Shown: piece after piece, positions 57,959-64,000 of the stretch | Layout of the letters: every line of letters begins with the position of its first letter | Position numbering within the stretch: the first letter of the stretch is position 1 | NCBI RefSeq assembly: GCF_004011825.1 | Contig: NZ_RKLO01000001.1 | Coordinates: forward strand, 209,575 to 273,574 | DNA from: Rhodococcus xishaensis | Lineage (GTDB): Bacteria; Actinomycetota; Actinomycetes; Mycobacteriales; Mycobacteriaceae | Length of the DNA stretch: 64,000 nt | Direction of reading: 5' to 3' | Position numbers and translations under genes: made by a program | Notes under the pieces: generated by a model | Told to the model about the DNA's origin: nothing | What the model saw: only the letters and a program-made list of their open reading frames with translations | Databases searched by the model: none

Positions 57959-59127
57959 GCGGCTGGGGGCCGCCGAGCGGCGACGAGCTGAGAGGGTTCA
58001 CTGTCGGGATCACGGCAGCGCGGCGAGCGGAGGAGTTCGCAACGCTGCTCACGCGCCGAGGCGCCGATGTGGTGCACGCGCCGGCCATCCGGATCATCCC
58101 ACTCGCCGACGACACCGAGTTGGCTCGGGCCACCGAGGAGGTGATCGCGGACCCGCCAGATGTCACGGTTGCGACGACGGGTATCGGCTTCCGGGGCTGG
58201 ATGGGTGTCGCGGACGGCTGGGGGCGGGCCGATCAGCTGTTCACCGCGCTACGCGCCAGCCGCATCCTGGTGCGCGGGCCGAAGGCCAAGGGAGCCGTAC
58301 GTGCGGCCGACCTGCGGGAGGAGTGGTCCCCGGACTCGGAATCCTCGGCGGAGCTGCTCGACCACCTGCTGGCGGAAGGCGTCGAGGGGCGACGGATCGC
58401 GGTGCAGCTGCACGGTACGTCGACGCAATGGGAAACGGTCCCCGACTTCTGCGCCGTGCTGCGCGCGGCGGGCGCCGAAGTGATCGCAGTGCCGGTGTAC
58501 CGCTGGATGCCCCCAGAGGACTACAACGCGGTGGATCGCCTGATCGAGTCCGTCGCCTCCGGTGCCCTGGACGCGCTCAGCTTCACGAGCGCGCCGGCGG
58601 TGGCGTCGATCCTGGAGAGAGCCGAGGAGACCGGCGTTCTCGAGTCGCTGTTGCAGGCACTCGACGGCACGGTGATGGCCGCCTGTGTCGGGCCGGTCAC
58701 GGCCGCGCCGCTCGAGGCTGTTGGGGTTCGCCCGACCACTCCCGGACGGGCGCGGTTGGGGTCGCTGGCTCGGCAGATCGCCGATGAGTTGCCGCGCCGG
58801 GCCGCCCAGGTGCGGGCCGGTGGCCACGACCTGAGTGTGCGTGGAAACTGCGTCGTCGTCGACGGTGAGGTCAAGCCGCTCTCGCCCGCAGCGATGGCGC
58901 TCGTGCGCCGATTGGCGGAGCGGCCGGGCCTGGTCGTCTCCCGCACGGACCTGCTCGCGGCACTTCCGGGCGGTAGCGAGGACCCGCACGCGGTCGAGAC
59001 GGCCATCGCTCGCCTTCGCAGTCACCTCGGTGTGCCGAAGGCCGTGCAGACCGTTGTGAAGCGGGGCTACCGACTGGCGCTGGAACCAGCGGAGTACGAG
59101 CGAGTGCTCGAGGGGAGTCGGGCGTGA
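57955..59127 (+). CDS. uroporphyrinogen-III synthase-like protein fused to a winged-helix domain
   Basis: 390 aa. The N-terminal HemD-like (HEM4) domain spans about 1-265, with TVGITAARRAEEF, TGIGFRGW, FTSAPAV and ACVGPVTAAPLEAVGV blocks. It is followed by an OmpR-type winged helix (about 290-385, SPAAMALVRRLAERPGLVVSRTDLL ... VQTVVKRGYRL; key part KRGYRLALEP). The fusion resembles M. tuberculosis Rv0260c. Whether it makes uroporphyrinogen III or only senses a tetrapyrrole and regulates the operon is open. No receiver domain is present. Confidence 0.87.
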   Translation: MSGWGPPSGDELRGFTVGITAARRAEEFATLLTRRGADVVHAPAIRIIPLADDTELARATEEVIADPPDVTVATTGIGFRGWMGVADGWGRADQLFTALRASRILVRGPKAKGAVRAADLREEWSPDSESSAELLDHLLAEGVEGRRIAVQLHGTSTQWETVPDFCAVLRAAGAEVIAVPVYRWMPPEDYNAVDRLIESVASGALDALSFTSAPAVASILERAEETGVLESLLQALDGTVMAACVGPVTAAPLEAVGVRPTTPGRARLGSLARQIADELPRRAAQVRAGGHDLSVRGNCVVVDGEVKPLSPAAMALVRRLAERPGLVVSRTDLLAALPGGSEDPHAVETAIARLRSHLGVPKAVQTVVKRGYRLALEPAEYERVLEGSRA

Positions 59128-59825
59128 GTCGCGCAGAGTTGGTTCTCGTCGCGCACGGCACGCGCAGCCAGGCCGGCGTCGAAACTGTGGCAGCGCTGGC
59201 CGACGCGGTCGCCGACCGCGTCGGGCCCGTGCGTACGGCGTTCGTCGACGTGCTGGGCCCGTCACCGGCCGAGGTGCTGCGCGATATCGACGGTCCCGCG
59301 GTGCTCGTCCCGGCTTTCCTGGCGTCGGGCTATCACGTCCATACCGACGTGCCGCGCGGCGTGATCGACAGCGGCCACCCTCGCGTGTCCGTCACGCGTG
59401 CACTCGGACCACACCCGTCACTGGCGCGGGTTCTCGAGCAGCGCCTCCGGGAATCTGGTTGGCGGCCGGGAGATTCCGTGGTCCTCGCCGCGGCGGGTTC
59501 CTCGGACCCGCGAGCCCGTCATGATGTCCGCCGCGCCGCGGCGATGCTGTCCGCGCGGGTGCAGCGCGAGGTGCCGGTGGCCTACATCGCGACCGGTACG
59601 CCGACGGTGCCGGATGTGGTGCGGCAGTTGCGGTCGGCGGGGGAGCGTCGCGTGTTCGTGGCGTCGTACCTGTTGGCACCGGGGCTCTTCCACACCCGGC
59701 TCGCTCAGTCCGGGGCCGACGGTGTCACGGCACCGCTCGGAACGCACCGCGCGGTCGTCGACATCGTCGCCTCTCGGTACCTGCTGGCGGCCCCGCGCGT
59801 GGATCAGTTCGAGAACTCGATCTGA
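59124..59825 (+). CDS. CbiX/SirB-family sirohydrochlorin chelatase-like protein
   Basis: 233 aa with two CbiX-type repeats. The metal-binding histidines appear as AHGTRS near residue 11 and GYHVHTDVP near residue 70. It could insert iron into sirohydrochlorin to give the siroheme of NirB. GTG 59124 overlaps the HemD-like stop (GTGA). Its final 22 bases overlap the convergent thioesterase gene. Corresponds to Rv0259c, next to the HemD-winged-helix gene. Confidence 0.87.
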   Translation: MSRAELVLVAHGTRSQAGVETVAALADAVADRVGPVRTAFVDVLGPSPAEVLRDIDGPAVLVPAFLASGYHVHTDVPRGVIDSGHPRVSVTRALGPHPSLARVLEQRLRESGWRPGDSVVLAAAGSSDPRARHDVRRAAAMLSARVQREVPVAYIATGTPTVPDVVRQLRSAGERRVFVASYLLAPGLFHTRLAQSGADGVTAPLGTHRAVVDIVASRYLLAAPRVDQFENSI

Positions 59826-60610
59826 CGCGCCGCGTTCGACAGCGCGCTGACGACGCACGTGCCGATCGGGCCGAGCCGATCGAACATGGTGGTGGAGCCG
59901 ACCGAGATTCCGTCGATACTGAGGTGGTTGTCGGCCTCGAGACCGATCTCAGGGCCCTCCGGGAGCCGGGAAAGCGCCAACGTCAGGTCGGCATTGATGA
60001 ACCCGATACCCGCGGTGCCCCAGTTCGTCATCAGGCTCGTCGCCTCGCCCACCATCGCGGCCCGCACGAACGGAGACGGCTCTTCGCCTGCGATGACAGG
60101 AATCTGGTACTGCCACATGCGCTTTCGGCTCGCGCCCTGGTGATCGGTGAATGACGACGACCAGCCACCCGGATGAGCGTCGCTGCCGATCCATGGAACG
60201 GACGGTGCCTGCAATGGTTGGAGGACGTCGAGCGGTGGAGGCTGAGGGCTCTCCGGCCGGGTCCACAGCTCACCCGGTGGTTGCGTCGAACGCCGCAGGA
60301 ACACCACCGAAGCGCGGGCAACGACCTGGCCGTTCTGGACGGCCTCGGCGTCGGCGACACGGATACGGTTGCCGTCGCGCACACTCCGCGTGACGACGTC
60401 GAGTCGTTGGGCGCGTGCCGGTGCGAACAGATCGACGGTCAGCCGCGCGGGAACGAACCCTTCCGCACCGTGCGCGTTCTCGACGGCACGGGCGAGGATG
60501 CCGCACAACGCCGGTCCGATGATCATGTCCGACGACCAGCGACTGATACCCAGCGGAAGCGGGGTGAAGCCCTCGCCGTCGCGGGTGAGGAACCCGACCG
60601 ATTCGTTCAT
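59804..60610 (-). CDS. acyl-CoA thioesterase-like double hot-dog protein
   Basis: 268 aa. A first hot-dog fold (RWSSDMIIGPALCGILARAVENAHG ... ARLTVDLFAPARAQRLDVVTRSVRDGNRIRVADAEAVQNG; key parts GPALCGILARAVE and LTVDLFAP) and a second (ADNHLSIDGISVGSTTMFDRLGPIG) suggest a TesB-like or 4HBT_3 acyl-CoA thioesterase. Catalytic residues are not certain. ATG 60610 has GGGAAG nine bases upstream; GTG 60616 is nearer to that site than usual. Confidence 0.8.
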   Translation of the reverse strand: MNESVGFLTRDGEGFTPLPLGISRWSSDMIIGPALCGILARAVENAHGAEGFVPARLTVDLFAPARAQRLDVVTRSVRDGNRIRVADAEAVQNGQVVARASVVFLRRSTQPPGELWTRPESPQPPPLDVLQPLQAPSVPWIGSDAHPGGWSSSFTDHQGASRKRMWQYQIPVIAGEEPSPFVRAAMVGEATSLMTNWGTAGIGFINADLTLALSRLPEGPEIGLEADNHLSIDGISVGSTTMFDRLGPIGTCVVSALSNAARQIEFSN

Positions 60611-60872
60611 GCGCACCTACTTCCCGAGCACGTTGTCGGCCACCAGGTGGTCACCGCTACTTACCGCAACATACGACATTGCCTTCGGCGACCGACATCG
60701 CCCTCCGGGCGGAGATGCTCGCGCGTGTCGGTGCGCGGGAAGTGCGCCCGATCGGCATCGTGCCGGATACGGTGAGTAGAGATCGGGCACGCCGGGACGA
60801 CCGTCGCATTCTGGTCCAGCACTCGAGGCGTGCGAGACAGCTGTCGACGCAGGCCGGGAGGAAGGTACCGAG

Positions 60873-61844
60873 ATGACCATGACACCAGTCGACCGACAGG
60901 GCTTCAGCAGTTTGCGCCAGGGTGGACTCAACTGGGATGCCTTCCCCTTGAGGTTGTTCCTCAAGGGCAACGCGAAGTTCTGGAATCCCGTGGACCTGGA
61001 TTTCACGAAGGACGCCGAGGACTGGCACGCGTTGAACAGCGAGGAGAGGCGTAGCGCGACCTACTTGTGCACGCAGTTCCTCGCCGGTGAGGAAGCTGTG
61101 ACCGAGGATATCCAGCCGTTCATGAAGGCGATGGCAGCGGAAGGCCGGTTCGGCGATGAGATGTACCTGACGCAGTTCTGCTTCGAGGAGGCGAAACACG
61201 TCCAGGTGTTCCGCCGCTGGATGGACGAGGTGGGTCTCGATGGTGACCTGCATCCGTTCGTCGCCGAGAACCCCCATTACCGCACCCTTTTCTACGAGGA
61301 GCTGCCCAGGTCGCTTCGCTTGCTCGAGTCCGATCCGAGTCCGGCCAACCAGATCCGGGCCTCCGTCACCTACAACCACGTCATCGAGGGCAGCCTCGCC
61401 CTGACTGGGTACTACGCATGGCAGCGGGTGTGCACCGAACGCGGAATCATGCCCGGCATGCAGGAACTCGTCCGTCGGATCGGTGACGACGAGCGACGGC
61501 ACATGGCGTGGGGCACGTTCACTTGCCGTAGGCACGTTGCCGCCGACGACAGTAACTGGGATCTCGTCCAGGAGCGCATGGGTGAGCTCCTTCCGCACGC
61601 ACTGAACATGATCCAGTGGGTGAACGAACAGTTCGAGGAGCCGCCGTTCGGGATCGCGCCACAAGACTTCCTCGACTACGCCGCCGACCGCGCGCAGCGG
61701 CGTCTCGGCGCGATCGAGTCCGCCCGGGGTCGACCCGTCGAGGAGATCGACCTCGACTACTCGCCTGAGACACTCGAAGACACGTTCGGTAAGGAGGACG
61801 AGGCGGCAATCGCAGAGGTCGCCCCGGATTCGGCGTCCGCGTGA
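60873..61844 (+). CDS. R2-like ligand-binding oxidase (R2lox)
   Basis: 323-aa ferritin-like Mn/Fe protein related to the ribonucleotide reductase R2 subunit but not a reductase component. All six expected metal ligands are present: E73, E106, H109, E172, E207 and H210. V76 and Y167 are in the positions whose side chains form the valine-tyrosine ether crosslink in M. tuberculosis Rv0233. No nrd genes lie nearby. ATG 60873 follows GGGAGGAAGG. The physiological reaction of R2lox is still unknown. Confidence 0.93.
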   Translation: MTMTPVDRQGFSSLRQGGLNWDAFPLRLFLKGNAKFWNPVDLDFTKDAEDWHALNSEERRSATYLCTQFLAGEEAVTEDIQPFMKAMAAEGRFGDEMYLTQFCFEEAKHVQVFRRWMDEVGLDGDLHPFVAENPHYRTLFYEELPRSLRLLESDPSPANQIRASVTYNHVIEGSLALTGYYAWQRVCTERGIMPGMQELVRRIGDDERRHMAWGTFTCRRHVAADDSNWDLVQERMGELLPHALNMIQWVNEQFEEPPFGIAPQDFLDYAADRAQRRLGAIESARGRPVEEIDLDYSPETLEDTFGKEDEAAIAEVAPDSASA

Positions 61845-61957
61845 GCTCGGTCTCCCCTTCGGGATCGTTTGACAGCCAATACAATTCCCTGTCCACCGTC
61901 TGCGGTGCTCTCTGCTGTACCGCGAGATTGCGGCGGTGGCATGCATCTCGGCCTTAC

Positions 61958-62072
61958 GGTGACGTACGACACGGTGTGTCACTATTCTGGGCGCTGCCCC
62001 GTCCTTGTCGATGAAGTGATCGTCGGCTGCCCGCGCATTGCCGTGCCGGGCGGGTGAAAGGAGTTGGGGTAC
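61958..62072 (+). promoter_or_regulatory. promoter region of SDR copy 1 with palindromic operator
   Basis: GACAC-ggt-GTGTC (61968-61980) is a perfect palindrome. The entire 115-bp segment up to the ATG is repeated at 63771-63884 with high identity. Confidence 0.6.
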
Positions 62073-62807
62073 ATGAGGCTTGCGGTTGTTGGTGGAACCG
62101 GGCTGGTGGGGTCGAAGGTCGTCGCGCGTGCGCGGCAGGCGGGTGTCGACACCGTCGTCGTCGCCCGCTCCACGGGGGTTGACTTGATGACCGGCGACGG
62201 GCTCGATGCCGCGCTGGCAGGGTGCGATGCCGTCGTGGACGTTTCGAACAGGACAGTGATGCGAGCGCGTCCAGCTGTCCGGTACTTTTCGCGAGCCGCG
62301 GCGAATCTGGTTGCGGCCGCCGAGCGTGCCGGAGTCGGTCACCTGGTCACATTGTCGATCGTCGGGATAGACGCGATCGACTTCGGCTACTACCTCGGGA
62401 AGCGCGCACAGGAGGATCGTGTGCGCGCCGGTGCGGTTCCGTGGACCATCGTCCGTGCAACACACTTCTTCGAGTATCCCGAACCGCTGCTGGCGTCGAA
62501 GTCACCAGTAGTCGCCATACCACGGATTCTGTGCCAGCCGGTCGCCGCCGACGACGTTGCGGAGTTTCTGGTGCGGACTTCGCAGCACAATCCTGCACGG
62601 GGAACAGTCGAGATCGCGGGGCCGCGGCAAGAGCAGGTGGTCGACATGGCACGCCGGATCGTCGCCGCACGGCAGCTGCGCCGACTGGTGCTGCCGGTCA
62701 CGATGCCCGGGAAGGCTGGAAGAGCGATGGCTACGGGCGGCCTCATCCCACAGGGGAACTATCTGAGGACCACAAAATCGTTCGACGAGTACGTTGCCAC
62801 CCTCTGA
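62073..62807 (+). CDS. NmrA-like NAD(P)-binding SDR (copy 1)
   Basis: 244-aa atypical SDR with the Rossmann motif GGTGLVGSKV at residues 7-16 and the sequence DVSNRTVMRARPAVRYFSRAAANLVAAAERAGVGHLVTLSIVGID (key part HLVTLSIVGID) of the NmrA/YwnB type. It lacks a classical YxxxK active site, having GYYLGKRAQED. It may be an oxidoreductase or a redox sensor. ATG 62073 follows AAGGAG with nine bases spacing. A second copy lies at 63885. Confidence 0.85.
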   Translation: MRLAVVGGTGLVGSKVVARARQAGVDTVVVARSTGVDLMTGDGLDAALAGCDAVVDVSNRTVMRARPAVRYFSRAAANLVAAAERAGVGHLVTLSIVGIDAIDFGYYLGKRAQEDRVRAGAVPWTIVRATHFFEYPEPLLASKSPVVAIPRILCQPVAADDVAEFLVRTSQHNPARGTVEIAGPRQEQVVDMARRIVAARQLRRLVLPVTMPGKAGRAMATGGLIPQGNYLRTTKSFDEYVATL

Positions 62808-62941
62808 TCAATTCTTCGGCTTCCACTCGAGCCCGACCTCCGGCTGCCGGGTTGCCTGACAGTCGGGCCGACTCCACGTTCGCGGCCTGGCGTTGCGTTC
62901 TCTCGCACCGCTAGGCTGCGACGGCGCGAACCGTGAACCTC

Positions 62942-62947
62942 TATAGT
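62942..62947 (+). promoter_or_regulatory. -10 box of the leaderless GNAT gene
   Basis: TATAGT ends six bases before ATG 62954, the spacing of leaderless transcripts. No Shine-Dalgarno is present. Confidence 0.5.
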
Positions 62948-62953
62948 CCCGTC

Positions 62954-63649
62954 ATGGATCAGATCTCAGAGTTGGACCGATTCGACCCGGTGCAGGATCC
63001 TCGGCCGGCCGACGAGCCCTGGCCGGAGCTGATCTGGCCGATCTCCCCTGATACGGAGCTGACCGGCGATGTGGTGCAGTTGAATTCGATCGATCCGACT
63101 GCTGATTCGGCTGAGTTGTTTCGGGCCCTCGATCACGACGACGTGTGGTCTCATGTGCCTGGACGTCCCCGTGATCCTCAGGATTTCGCGGAGATCCTGA
63201 GCTCCCGCCACACTCTGCCCGAGTGGAACACATGGGTTGTCCGCACACGGCGCGCGATAGCAGGCCTGCCCGCGGGCGCCATCGTAGGCACGAGCTCGTA
63301 TCTCGACGTGAGCGTGCACGATGCGCGCCTGGAGATCGGCTACACGCTGTACACGCCCGCAGTGTGGTCCAGCTCGGTGAATCCGGAGACCAAGCTGCTG
63401 CTCCTGGGGCATGCGTTCGACGCCCTTCACGCGGGCCGCGTCCAAATGAAGACGGACACCAGAAACCACCGCTCACAGCAGGCCATTGCCCGGCCCGGGG
63501 CCCAGTATGAAGGAACTCTGCGGCGTCATTTTCGGCGATCCGACGGCACCGTCCGCGACTCGGTCATCTTCTCGGTCAGCGCGGAAGACTGGCCGGACGT
63601 GCGTCAACGTCTCACATCGAGGCTTCGATCCCCACTCTCGGCGAAGTGA
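62954..63649 (+). CDS. GNAT-family acetyltransferase (RimJ/RimL type)
   Basis: 231 aa. It starts DQISELDRFD and has the RimJ/L layout: WPISPDTELTGDVVQLNSIDP, GTSSYLDVSVHDARLEIGYTLYTPAVWSSSVN (key parts GTSSYLDV and EIGYTLYTPAVW) and TDTRNHRSQQAIARPGAQYEGTLRRHF, where RNHRSQQAI and GAQYEGTLRRH mark the acetyl-CoA-binding half. The substrate could be an N-terminal residue or a small molecule. ATG 62954 is supported by the TATAGT -10 box. It is inserted between the duplicated SDR copies. Confidence 0.87.
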   Translation: MDQISELDRFDPVQDPRPADEPWPELIWPISPDTELTGDVVQLNSIDPTADSAELFRALDHDDVWSHVPGRPRDPQDFAEILSSRHTLPEWNTWVVRTRRAIAGLPAGAIVGTSSYLDVSVHDARLEIGYTLYTPAVWSSSVNPETKLLLLGHAFDALHAGRVQMKTDTRNHRSQQAIARPGAQYEGTLRRHFRRSDGTVRDSVIFSVSAEDWPDVRQRLTSRLRSPLSAK

Positions 63650-63770
63650 TGCCGATGTGCACCCCGCCAGGGGACCCGATGGTTGCTCACACAGCCGACA
63701 CTCACTGAACTCGACCTCACGGCCGACCACCGCACTCGCCAGGAGCTGTCGCCGAGGAGATGGCGCCCCC

Positions 63771-63884
63771 GGTGAAGTACGACACAGTCTGTCACTCTTC
63801 GGTGCGCTACCCCGTCCTTGTCCATGAAGTGGCTTACGTTGCTCCCGGACTGTCGTGCCGGGCGCGTGAAAGGAGTTGGGGAAC
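63771..63884 (+). promoter_or_regulatory. promoter region of SDR copy 2 with conserved operator
   Basis: GACA-cagtc-TGTC (63781-63793) occupies the place of the copy 1 palindrome, with flanking TACGACAC and TGTCACT kept. CCCCGTCCTTGTC and ATGAAGTG are also conserved. The segment is the duplicate of 61958-62072. Confidence 0.6.
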
Positions 63885-64000
63885 ATGAGGCTTGCGGTTG
63901 TTGGCGGAACCGGGCTGGTGGGGTCGAAGGTCGTCGCGCGTGCGCGGCAGGCAGGTGACGAGACCGTCGTCATCGCCCGCTCCACGGGCGTTGACTTGAT
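63885..64000 (+). CDS. NmrA-like SDR (copy 2), partial at window end
   Basis: The first 38 codons of a second gene nearly identical to the SDR at 62073: MRLAVVGGTGLVGSKVV and onwards, with a few changes (GDETVVIARS for GVDTVVVARS). The same AAGGAG site precedes the ATG. The gene continues beyond the window, so completeness cannot be judged. Confidence 0.85.
   Translation, partial: MRLAVVGGTGLVGSKVVARARQAGDETVVIARSTGVDL

Overview
The window is a high-GC actinobacterial chromosome segment. Gene content and order (permease, sahH, tmk, mtrA-mtrB-lpqB, comF-like, hpf, secA1, an Rv3235-like gene, a WS/DGAT, an Rv3230c/desA3 pair, rsgA-aroA, an SRAP gene, sigH-rshA, a TB7.3-like gene, pdtaS, whiB1, a lipid kinase, rhlE, a TB9.4-like gene, moeZ) follow the Mycobacterium tuberculosis Rv3253c-Rv3205c block. 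The host is therefore a member of the Mycobacteriales. The tandem desaturases, the assimilatory nitrate cluster and the overall style suggest a Rhodococcus/Nocardia-like genus, but the species cannot be fixed from this sequence alone. Many genes have a TANNNT -10 box 6-8 bases before the start codon, so leaderless transcripts look common. No tRNA, rRNA, IS element, prophage or CRISPR array was recognised.

Layout. 1-168: 29-bp tandem repeats. 253-13247: amino-acid permease, sahH, tmk, the envelope/cell-division regulator operon mtrA-mtrB-lpqB, a ComF-like gene, hpf and secA1. 13292-20450: an Rv3235-like gene, a HAD gene joined to a WS/DGAT-like gene, a DUF6912 gene, then a lipid desaturation module (2Fe-2S reductase and two tandem DesA3-type desaturases). 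20505-23979 is an accessory insert: an AlkC-like glycosylase, a small protein divergent from a CGNR regulator, and an old-yellow-enzyme homologue. 24051-29765: rsgA-aroA, SRAP, LLM flavoprotein, YbaK-like protein and a GlpF-like channel.

30027-39416 is the stress and signalling block: the thiol-stress sigma factor SigH with its own SigH-type promoter, its zinc anti-sigma factor, a 24-codon gene matching ribosomal protein bL37, a TB7.3-like carrier, PdtaS, WhiB1 with a CRP-like site, a lipid kinase, GNAT, phosphatase, ParA-like, SDR and an Rv3212-like propeller protein. 39437-47656 continues the core block with RhlE, a ferritin-like protein, a DUF3107 protein, TetR, a DUF3152 metalloprotease-like protein, HAD, MoeZ and a TIGR02569-type protein.

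47658-59825 is nitrogen metabolism. A GntR regulator lies divergent from a CynX/NimT-type transporter. It is followed by a translationally coupled nitrate assimilation operon: nitrate transporter, molybdopterin nitrate reductase, FAD/2Fe-2S electron-transfer protein, NirB, NirD, then HemD-winged-helix and CbiX-type siroheme genes. Together these import nitrate, reduce it through nitrite to ammonium and supply the siroheme cofactor. 59804-64000 holds a hot-dog thioesterase, an R2lox metalloprotein, and two copies of an NmrA-like SDR gene flanking a GNAT gene. The second copy runs off the window, and both share a duplicated promoter with a conserved palindrome.

The most interesting signals are: the shared palindromic motif of the desaturation module; the GntR/MFS operator that brackets the -10 box; the CGNR palindrome; two probable CTG starts (rsgA, rhlE); the SigH promoter with an upstream in-frame start for a longer isoform; the serine in place of the catalytic histidine in the WS/DGAT; and the duplicated SDR-operator unit at the right end.
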